Source: Rugamonas sp.
GTDB taxonomy: Bacteria; Pseudomonadota; Gammaproteobacteria; Burkholderiales; Burkholderiaceae_D
Length of the DNA: 33,718 bases
Assembly (NCBI RefSeq): GCF_025354735.1
Contig: NZ_JANXMI010000033.1
Location: 1 to 33,718 of the forward strand
Direction: 5' to 3'
Shown here piece by piece: positions 26,947 to 33,718 of the stretch. A program made the position numbers and the translations under genes. How positions within the stretch are numbered: position 1 is the first letter of the stretch; each line of letters begins with the position of its first letter. The notes beneath the pieces are model-generated. The model saw nothing but the letters and a program-made list of their open reading frames with translations. It searched no databases and was not told the DNA's origin.

Positions 26947-28370
26947 AAAATTTTACCGGGGTTCATGATACCCAGCGGGTCGAGCGCCGCTTTGATGGCC
27001 CGCATCATGTTCAACTCCACGGCCGATTTATAGCGCGTCAGCTCCTCGCGTTTCAGCACGCCGATGCCATGTTCGGCCGAGATCGAGCCGCCGAAGGCGT
27101 TCACGCTGTCGTGCACCACGCGGTTGACCGCTTCCTGGTTGGCGAGGAAATCGTCGTTCGCCATGCCGGCCGGCGGCGCCACGTTGTAGTGCAGGTTGCC
27201 GTCGCCGAGGTGGCCGAAGCACACCAGCCGGCAGCCGGGGTAGGCTTGCGCCAGCAGCGGATCGGTGGCGGCGATGAAGTCGGCGATGCGCGACACCGGC
27301 AGCGAAATGTCATGCTTGATGTTCTTGCCGTCCGCCGCCTGCGCCAGCGGTATGTGTTCGCGCAGCTGCCACAGCCCGCGCGATTGCGCGACCGAGGTGG
27401 CGACGACGGCATCGTCGATCACGCCCTGTTCCAGCGCGGCGCCGATGGCGTTTTCCAGCAGGTCCACCGCGTGCCGCTCCGATTCGCTGCTCGATAATTC
27501 CAGCAAAACGTACTGCGGATGCGGCGCCGTGAATGGCTTGGGTAGTTGCGGGAAGTGCTGCGCCACCAGTTCAAGGCAGTAGCGCGACATCAGCTCGAAG
27601 CCGGTCAGGCTGGAGCCGCAGCGGTCCTGCATCAGGTTCAACAAGCGCAGCGCGTGCGTCGGCGAGGGCAGGGCGGCCAGCGCCGCGATGCTCGCTTTCG
27701 GCTGCGGATACAGCTTGAGCACCGCGCCGGTGATGATGCCGAGCGTGCCTTCGGCGCCGATGAACAGGTCGCGCAGGTCGTAGCCGGTATTATCCTTGCG
27801 CAGGCCGCGCAAGCCGCTCCAGATGTCGCCCTGCGGCGTCACCACTTCGAGGCCCAGGCATAGCTCGCGCGTGTTCCCGTAGCGCAGAACGGCGGTGCCG
27901 CCGGCGTTGGTCGCCAGGTTGCCGCCTATGGTGCAACTGCCCTCGGCCGCCAGCGACAGCGGGAACAGGCAGTCTTGCGCGGCCGCCGCCTCCTGCACGT
28001 GCTGAAGGATGCAGCCGGCATCGACCGTCATGGTGCGGTTGACCGCATCGACCGCGCGCACCGCGTTCAGGCGCGCCAGCGACAGCACGATGGCGCGGCC
28101 GCCGGCATCGGGCACGCTGCCCAGCACCAGTCCCGTGTTGCCGCCCTGCGGCACGATGGCCACGCGCCACTGCGCGCAGGCGCGCACCACGTCCGCCACC
28201 TGCCGCACGGTGGCGGGCCGCATGACGGCGGCGGCCTTGCCGGTGAAACGTCCGCGCCAGTCGGTGAGGAAGGGCGCCATGTCGGCGGCGGTCAGCACGT
28301 GGGCCTCGCCGAGCAGGGCGCGGCACCGGGCCAGGAATTCCGGCGGGGCCGCCGCGATGGTGGCAGTCAT
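26943..28370 (-). CDS. FAD-binding oxidoreductase, GlcD/D-2-hydroxyacid dehydrogenase type
   Basis: 475-residue flavoprotein of the VAO/PCMH fold. It oxidises a D-2-hydroxy acid (glycolate, D-lactate or D-2-hydroxyglutarate type). Visible are VPQGGNTGL (73-81) and EGSCTIGGNLATNAGG for FAD binding, RYGNTRELCLGLEVV, IGAEGTLGI, and the C-terminal metal/substrate blocks CFGHLGDGNLHYN and ISAEHGIGVLKRE. Length and motifs fit the D-2-hydroxyglutarate dehydrogenase-like group best. No iron-sulfur partner (GlcF) is adjacent. The start overlaps the DUF2069 stop by four bases (ATGA). Confidence 0.92.
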   Translation of the reverse strand: MTATIAAAPPEFLARCRALLGEAHVLTAADMAPFLTDWRGRFTGKAAAVMRPATVRQVADVVRACAQWRVAIVPQGGNTGLVLGSVPDAGGRAIVLSLARLNAVRAVDAVNRTMTVDAGCILQHVQEAAAAQDCLFPLSLAAEGSCTIGGNLATNAGGTAVLRYGNTRELCLGLEVVTPQGDIWSGLRGLRKDNTGYDLRDLFIGAEGTLGIITGAVLKLYPQPKASIAALAALPSPTHALRLLNLMQDRCGSSLTGFELMSRYCLELVAQHFPQLPKPFTAPHPQYVLLELSSSESERHAVDLLENAIGAALEQGVIDDAVVATSVAQSRGLWQLREHIPLAQAADGKNIKHDISLPVSRIADFIAATDPLLAQAYPGCRLVCFGHLGDGNLHYNVAPPAGMANDDFLANQEAVNRVVHDSVNAFGGSISAEHGIGVLKREELTRYKSAVELNMMRAIKAALDPLGIMNPGKIL

Positions 28371-28768
28371 TTGGCGGGATTGACCTTGGCCAGCAGCTCG
28401 CGCGCCAGCTTGCGGGCGGCTTTTTTATACGGCCGCAGATACATGACGGCGCAGACGAAATACACCACGACGATCAGCGCCTCGCTCCAGCCCAGCCACG
28501 CCGACAGCGTGCCCTTGTCGCTGTAGCCGCGCACCACGCCCTCGGTGAAGTACAGCAGTATCATCATCGAGGTCCATTGCAGCGTGTAGATGTCGCGCTT
28601 GTAGACGCCATACAGGGGGATCAGGAGCGGCACCGCCTTGAGCACCACCCAGGAGCCGCCCGCGTGCAGCGGCGCCAGCACCATCTCCCACAGCACGCAC
28701 AGCACGATCAGCGCGGCCAGGCTGGCCAGCGCGCCCCAGTGAAAATATCGTTGCATCGAGTTTTCCAT
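28367..28768 (-). CDS. DUF2069 membrane protein
   Basis: 133-residue inner-membrane protein with four hydrophobic helices (about 10-30, 38-54, 64-80 and 92-112) and a basic C-terminal tail (YKKAARKLARELL). It matches the DUF2069 layout, usually found next to wrbA in betaproteobacteria. The ATG at 28768 has AAAGG six bases upstream; ATG 28756 is a second option. It starts 20 bases after wrbA and overlaps the oxidase start. Function unknown. Confidence 0.88.
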   Translation of the reverse strand: MENSMQRYFHWGALASLAALIVLCVLWEMVLAPLHAGGSWVVLKAVPLLIPLYGVYKRDIYTLQWTSMMILLYFTEGVVRGYSDKGTLSAWLGWSEALIVVVYFVCAVMYLRPYKKAARKLARELLAKVNPAK

Positions 28769-28788
28769 CGTCTGCCTTTGCGGTTCGA

Positions 28789-29451
<663 letters not shown>

Positions 29452-29462
29452 TTATCGATTCC

Positions 29463-30839
29463 ATGTTTGCAAAATATATTTATCCGCTTTTCCTCTATCT
29501 CCGCCGCAGCGCCAGGGCCGGCCTGGCCGCCGCGCGCGCGCTGCAATGGAAGCAGGTGCGCGACCTGATGCTGTTCGCGCACCGCCGCCTGAAGGAGGAA
29601 AGCCTGCAACAGGTGGCCGGCAGCCTGACCTTCACCACCGTGCTGGCGCTGGTGCCGGTGCTGACGATCGCGCTGGCCATCTTCACCCACTTCCCGATGT
29701 TTAATACCTTCCGCAGTTCGCTCGAAGCGTATTTCATCCAGAGCGTGATGCCCAAGGAGATCGCCAGCACCATCCTCAATTACCTGACCATGTTCGCGAC
29801 CAAGGCCACGCGGCTGTCGGTGGCCGGCGCGGTGGCGCTGATATTCACGTCGATCGCCACGATGAACATGATAGAGCGCGTGTTCAACCGCATCTGGCGC
29901 GTGCGCGAGGAGCGCCGCTGGATCAAGCGCATCCTGGTCTACTGGGCCATCATCACACTGGGGCCGCTGCTGGTCGGCGTGTCGATCACGCTGTCGTCGC
30001 AGGTCTTCATGGCGACCGACTTCGTGCTGGCGGACCGGCCGATGATGGGCGCCATGGCCTACACCATCGTGTCGCTGGCGCTGACCACGGCCGGCTACAC
30101 CTTCCTCTACACGGTGGTGCCGAACCGCGACGTCGAGTGGCGCGACGCGGCCTGGGGCGGCATGGTGGCCGGCCTGGCGTTCGAGGTGGCCAAGCGCGTG
30201 TTCGCGATCTTCATCACGCAGTCGCCGACGTATTCGCGGCTGTACGGCGCGCTGGCGGCGCTGCCGCTGTTCCTGTTGTGGGTGTATGTATCGTGGATGA
30301 TTACCCTGTTCGGCGCGCTGCTGGTGGCCGCGCTGCCGGTGGTGAAGTACGAGCGCTGGTGGCACGAGGCGGTGCCGGGCGGCGAGTTCGTCGACGCGAT
30401 GGCGATTTTGCGCGTGCTGCACGTGGCCTGCGCCTGCGGCGATACGGCGCTGGTCGGCGCCGGGGCGATACGGGCCAGCACGCGGCTCGGCTTCGACGAG
30501 ATGGATGCGCTGCTGGAGCGGATGCTGGCCGAGGGCTGGGTCGGACGCGTGAACGTGGCGGCGCCGGTGCGGGTGCAGCTGGGCAAGCGCATCAGCGACG
30601 GCGCCGATCACTGGGTGCTGCTGGCGAATGTGAACCGGCTGACGCTGGCCGAGGTCTACCGGCTGTTCGTGTTCGGCGGCATGGCGGTCAACACCGGCAT
30701 GGTGGCCGACGATGGCGACGAGCGCAATCTGCGCGCCGCGCGCGACGCCGCCGCGCTGGCGCGCGACGTCGAGAACGCGGTCGAGCAGGGCCTGGGGCGG
30801 ACCCTGGCCGATCATTTCGGGCCGCTCGACTGCCGCTAG
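29463..30839 (+). CDS. YihY/BrkB (UPF0761) family inner-membrane protein
   Basis: 458-residue protein. The N-terminal ~300 residues carry six hydrophobic helices with family text SLQQVAGSLTFTTVLALVPV, FNRIWRVRERRW-like and YRLYGALAALPLFLLWVYVSW near the end of the domain. The family was once called ribonuclease BN, which is known to be wrong. The cytoplasmic tail (about 310-458) looks like a winged-helix-type region (LRVLHVACACGDTALVG), followed by a charged end. I chose ATG 29463 (MFAKYIY); an in-frame TTG at 29421 is possible. Divergent from wrbA (62 bases between). Function unknown. Confidence 0.9.
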   Translation: MFAKYIYPLFLYLRRSARAGLAAARALQWKQVRDLMLFAHRRLKEESLQQVAGSLTFTTVLALVPVLTIALAIFTHFPMFNTFRSSLEAYFIQSVMPKEIASTILNYLTMFATKATRLSVAGAVALIFTSIATMNMIERVFNRIWRVREERRWIKRILVYWAIITLGPLLVGVSITLSSQVFMATDFVLADRPMMGAMAYTIVSLALTTAGYTFLYTVVPNRDVEWRDAAWGGMVAGLAFEVAKRVFAIFITQSPTYSRLYGALAALPLFLLWVYVSWMITLFGALLVAALPVVKYERWWHEAVPGGEFVDAMAILRVLHVACACGDTALVGAGAIRASTRLGFDEMDALLERMLAEGWVGRVNVAAPVRVQLGKRISDGADHWVLLANVNRLTLAEVYRLFVFGGMAVNTGMVADDGDERNLRAARDAAALARDVENAVEQGLGRTLADHFGPLDCR

Positions 30840-30845
30840 CGGCGT

Positions 30846-30861
30846 CGTGGCCGGCCCCACG
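30846..30861. terminator. Short hairpin between convergent genes
   Basis: CGTGG/CCACG stem with CCGGCC loop, seven bases past the YihY stop, facing the hydrolase 3' end. Small and without a T-run, so weak evidence. Confidence 0.3.
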
Positions 30862-30898
30862 GTCTTGACCCCGATTGCCGCAAACCTGGCTCACACGG

Positions 30899-31696
30899 TT
30901 ACATCAATCCGATCAGCGCGTCGAGCACCGCGTCCGGCTGCTCGGCCATCAATTCATGGCCGCTGTCGACCCGCACCACTTTGCCGTGGGCGATGGACTC
31001 CGTCAGCAGTTTGGTCGAGCGCATGGGCGTCATCATGTCGCGCAGGCCGAATACGAACAGCGTCGGACAGCGCACCGCCAGCGCGGCCGCTGCGCCGTTC
31101 GCGTACGCGTTGCAGGCGTAGAAATCCGTATAAAACACCTGCCCCGGATTGATCGCGGAGATGCGCTGCTTGAGCCGGCGCGCGCCGCCCATGGCGTAAA
31201 AACCCGGTCCCGGAAACGACGGCTTTTGCGCGATCGACGAGTGCGACCAGAGGTTGACCATGTCGATCGCCGCCGGCTCGTCGTGCCTGGCCATGTCCAG
31301 CAGCGCGTCGGCCACCTTCATCGGATACGTGGCGCCGAGCAGGACCAGATGCGTGACGCGCGCCGGCGCACGGTGCGACGCTTCGAGAGCGATCAGCGAT
31401 CCCATACTGTGACCGATCAGCGCGGCCTGGCGCACGCCGGCCGCGTCGAGCACCGCCAGCAGCCAGTCGGCCAGCGCTTCGACGCTCTCTTTCGCGGCGC
31501 CGCCGCTGCGGCCGTGGCCCGGCAGGTCGACGGCCAGCACGCCGCGGCCGTGGTGGGCGAAATAGCGGCTCTGCAAAGCCCACACCGAGTGGTCGTTCTG
31601 CGCGCCGTGGATGAAGACGACGGTCGGCAGCGCGGCGTCGAACGCCTTGCCGCCGGTGTAGCAATATGCCGTTTGGCCTTCCACGTTCAGCAGCAT
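30899..31696 (-). CDS. Alpha/beta hydrolase
   Basis: 265-residue cytoplasmic hydrolase. Oxyanion motif HG at 30-31 (FIHGAQND), nucleophile S97 in GHSMGS, likely acid Asp in FGLRDMMTP and histidine H247 in SGHELM. Substrate unknown. The ATG lies one base after the metY stop (TGACATG), with GGGAGG five bases before it, so the two are cotranscribed and translationally linked. A homoserine acetyltransferase role is not supported because the family's longer lid and motifs are missing. Confidence 0.88.
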   Translation of the reverse strand: MLLNVEGQTAYCYTGGKAFDAALPTVVFIHGAQNDHSVWALQSRYFAHHGRGVLAVDLPGHGRSGGAAKESVEALADWLLAVLDAAGVRQAALIGHSMGSLIALEASHRAPARVTHLVLLGATYPMKVADALLDMARHDEPAAIDMVNLWSHSSIAQKPSFPGPGFYAMGGARRLKQRISAINPGQVFYTDFYACNAYANGAAAALAVRCPTLFVFGLRDMMTPMRSTKLLTESIAHGKVVRVDSGHELMAEQPDAVLDALIGLM

Positions 31697-31697
31697 G

Positions 31698-33008
31698 TCA
31701 GCCTCCCTTCTGCGACAGCTTGAGCGCGCGCGCCAGGTCGTCGATCAAGTCGTCGGGGTCTTCCAGTCCGACCGACAGCCGCAGCGTGCCTTCGAGTATG
31801 CCGGCGGCGGCCAGTTGCGCTGCCGGCACGCGCAAGTGCGTGGTCGACGCGGGATGGATGGCCAGCGATTTGGCGTCGCCGACGTTGGCCAGATGCGAGA
31901 ACACCTGCAGGGCGTCGACCAAGCGGCGGCCGGCGACGCGGTCGCCTTTCAGGTTGAAGGTCAACACGGCGCCGCAGCCTTTCGGCAGCAGCGTCTTGGC
32001 CAGTTCGTAATCGGGATGCGAGGGAAGCTCGGGATAGGAGACCGACGCCACCGCCGGATGGGCCAGCAAAAAGGCGGCGACCTTGCGCGTGTTGGCGACG
32101 TGGCGGTCCATGCGCAGGCTCAGTGTTTCGATGCCCTGCAAGATGGCGAAGGCGTTGTGGGGACTCATCACCGCGCCGAAGTCGCGCAGGCCTTCGCGCC
32201 GCGCGCGCAGCGCGAAGGCGCCGACGGTCGACTCTTCGGCGAACACCATGCCGTGGAAGCCCTCGTACGGCTCGCACAACTCGGCGTAGCGGCCGGTGTG
32301 GTCGTAGGCGGCCTGCCAGTCGAAGGTGCCGCCGTCGACCAGCAGGCCGCCGATGGCGGTGCCGTGGCCGCACAGGAATTTGGTCGCCGAGTGGAACACC
32401 AGGTCGGCGCCGTGATCGAAGGGCTTGAGCAGATACGGCGTGGTGAAGGTCGAGTCCAGCATCAGCGGCAGGTGGTGCTCGTGCGCGATGGCGGCGATGG
32501 TCGGCACGTCCAGCACGTCGAGGCCGGGATTGCCCAGCGTTTCGCCGAACAGCACCTTGGTCTCGGGACGGATCGCGGCGCGCCAGGCGTCGGCGTCGCG
32601 CGGGTCGACGAAGGTGGTCGTGATGCCGAAACGCTTGAGCGTGTAGGCCAGCATATTGTGCGAGCCGCCGTACAGCGCGCGCGAGGCGACGATGTGCGAG
32701 CCGGCGCCGGCGATCGTGACCAGGCCCAGATGCAGCGCGGCCTGGCCGCTGGCGGTGGCGATGCCGGCCACGCCGCCTTCGAGCGCGGCGATGCGTTCTT
32801 CCAGCACGGCGTTGGTGGGGTTGGAGAGGCGCGAGTAGACGTGGCCGGCGCACTCCATATTGAACAGCGAGGCGGCGTGCTCGGAATCCTTGAACGCGAA
32901 GGCGGCGCTGAAGTGGATGGGCGTGGCGCGCGCGCCGGTGGCGGGATCGGGCGCGGCGCCGGCGTGCAGCGACAGGGTGTCGAAGCCGGGGTGGCGGGGG
33001 CTGCTCAT
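31698..33008 (-). CDS. metY: O-acetylhomoserine sulfhydrylase / Cys-Met metabolism PLP enzyme
   Basis: 436-residue PLP enzyme that makes homocysteine from O-acetyl- (or O-succinyl-) homoserine and sulfide in the methionine pathway. PLP lysine K210 in HSATKFLCGHG; D185 in LMLDSTFTTPYL; YSRLSNPTNAVLEERIAALEGG near the N-terminus, containing the phosphate-binding Tyr/Arg. The length of about 430 and the extra segment around residues 230-260 fit MetY rather than the approximately 390-residue MetB/MetC/MetZ. The start overlaps a small GAGATGTCTC palindrome in place of a clear ribosome site. Followed by the alpha/beta hydrolase. Confidence 0.9.
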   Translation of the reverse strand: MSSPRHPGFDTLSLHAGAAPDPATGARATPIHFSAAFAFKDSEHAASLFNMECAGHVYSRLSNPTNAVLEERIAALEGGVAGIATASGQAALHLGLVTIAGAGSHIVASRALYGGSHNMLAYTLKRFGITTTFVDPRDADAWRAAIRPETKVLFGETLGNPGLDVLDVPTIAAIAHEHHLPLMLDSTFTTPYLLKPFDHGADLVFHSATKFLCGHGTAIGGLLVDGGTFDWQAAYDHTGRYAELCEPYEGFHGMVFAEESTVGAFALRARREGLRDFGAVMSPHNAFAILQGIETLSLRMDRHVANTRKVAAFLLAHPAVASVSYPELPSHPDYELAKTLLPKGCGAVLTFNLKGDRVAGRRLVDALQVFSHLANVGDAKSLAIHPASTTHLRVPAAQLAAAGILEGTLRLSVGLEDPDDLIDDLARALKLSQKGG

Positions 33009-33216
33009 GGAGATGTCTCGTGTTTTATTGGTATGGGCCAGATCGTACCCGAAAACGCGGCGCCGGGGCGTGGTGTCCGGCGTGCGCGATTGAGGGCGCT
33101 TTGGGCGTGCGCAATGCTGGATTTTTTGCCGGGCTTAGGCTACATTCGCTAGTAAGGCTTCAATAACTAGAATTCTCAATCAAGAGCCCACTCACACCGG
33201 AACAGGACGGCCCCAA
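33009..33216. promoter_or_regulatory. Divergent control region, metY / CBS-domain gene
   Basis: 208 bases between divergent starts. An AT-richer part (about 33140-33182) precedes the CBS gene. I see no S-adenosylmethionine-type riboswitch fold and no clear MetR or MetJ-like site. No gene fits here. Confidence 0.35.
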
Positions 33217-33666
33217 ATGAAAGTCTCCGAAATTCTCCAGGTTAAAGGCAATATCCTTTACACCATCACGCCCGACCAGCCGCTGGTCGACGCCGCCAAC
33301 ACCATGGCCGAAAAAGACATAGGTTCGCTCGTCGTCATGGAGTTCGGCGACCTCGTAGGCATGCTGACCTTCCGCGAAGTGCTCAAGGCGCTGCATGAAA
33401 ACGGCGGCGCCGTCGGCGGCGGCACGGTGCGCAAGCATATGGACGACCATCCCATCACGGTCACGCCGGATACGGAAGTGAACGAGGTGCGCCGCATCAT
33501 GCTGGAAAAGCACGCGCGCTATCTGCCGGTGATGAACGCGCGCACGCTGCTGGGCGTGATCTCGTTTTACGACGTGGCGCGCGCGGTGCTCGAGGCGCAG
33601 GGCTTCGAGAACCGCATGCTCAAGGCGTATATCCGTGACTGGCCGGTGGAGGCGGAATCGGAATAA
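33217..33666 (+). CDS. Two-CBS-domain protein
   Basis: 149-residue soluble protein made of a CBS pair: the first domain about residues 10-60 (TPDQPLVDAANTMAEKDIGS then VGMLTFREVLKAL), the second about 75-130 (VTPDTEVNEVRRIMLEKH, then LPVMNARTLLGVISFYDVARAVL). Such stand-alone pairs bind adenine nucleotides or SAM and regulate partner proteins. The ATG at 33217 gives the standard start MKVSEIL. No partner domain or neighbour identifies the target. Confidence 0.92.
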   Translation: MKVSEILQVKGNILYTITPDQPLVDAANTMAEKDIGSLVVMEFGDLVGMLTFREVLKALHENGGAVGGGTVRKHMDDHPITVTPDTEVNEVRRIMLEKHARYLPVMNARTLLGVISFYDVARAVLEAQGFENRMLKAYIRDWPVEAESE

Positions 33667-33676
33667 ACGCTGGCGA

Positions 33677-33695
33677 CCCGCGCCGGGTGCGCGGG
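33677..33695. terminator. Terminator-like hairpin after the CBS gene
   Basis: CCCGCG (33677-33682) and CGCGGG (33690-33695) around a 7-base loop, 11 bases past the stop codon. No T-run follows. Confidence 0.4.
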
Positions 33696-33718
33696 CGCTA
33701 AGGTGTCTCGGGGTCAGG

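Noticed and set aside
33009..33216. SAM- or SAH-type riboswitch upstream of metY
   Set aside because: I could not form the conserved helices of known classes; the divergent region seems a plain promoter region.

Overview
The window looks like chromosomal DNA of a GC-rich betaproteobacterium, most likely Oxalobacteraceae (Massilia, Duganella or Janthinobacterium type). This is an inference from gene families, protein similarity by eye and codon use; no search was run. About 24 genes are recognisable. There are no rRNA or tRNA genes, no insertion sequences and no CRISPR array that I can see.

Layout. 1-1427 (-): 5'-complete, 3'-cut Orn/Lys/Arg decarboxylase. 1686-2180 (-): folA. 2477-3880 (+): MFS exporter. 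3895-6693: divergent stress-type locus, with an ECF sigma factor and its zinc-binding anti-sigma factor on the minus strand, facing a Tat-exported metallophosphoesterase and a small cupredoxin carrying a CuA-like motif on the plus strand. 6747-7887 (-): a two-gene unit of different base composition whose second product has an HEPN RX4H motif; this is the best candidate for an undescribed (toxin-antitoxin or defence-like) module. 7981-9601: cysteine hydrolase divergent from a LysR regulator.

9769-15910 (+) is a type VI secretion accessory cassette: vgrG with a C-terminal extension, a phospholipase D (Tle5-type) effector, a Sel1-type putative immunity gene and a PAAR spike-tip protein. The effector reading frame is broken at a C5 run (13021-13025), and the putative immunity frame at a G9 run (15192-15200). 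Either the effector/immunity pair is decaying, or switching by slippage, or the sequence has two homopolymer errors. No T6SS structural genes are in view.

15964-20922 (-): secreted trypsin-like protease (TTG start), thyA, a RhlE-type DEAD-box helicase and a threonine-aldolase-family enzyme. 20949-29400 (-) is a tightly packed run: wrbA, DUF2069, FAD-linked oxidase, DUF4124, FtsX-type permease, AttH/CrtC-like lipocalin protein, MsbA-like ABC exporter. Several junctions are 4-base start/stop overlaps, so it probably behaves as one long operon. 29463-30839 (+): YihY/BrkB membrane protein. 30899-33008 (-): metY-type sulfhydrylase followed by an alpha/beta hydrolase. 33217-33666 (+): two-CBS-domain protein.

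The housekeeping parts (folate and thymidylate synthesis, methionine, RNA helicase) are ordinary. The accessory interest lies in the HEPN pair, the broken T6SS cassette, the ECF/CuA-like locus and several unexplained repeats in control regions.
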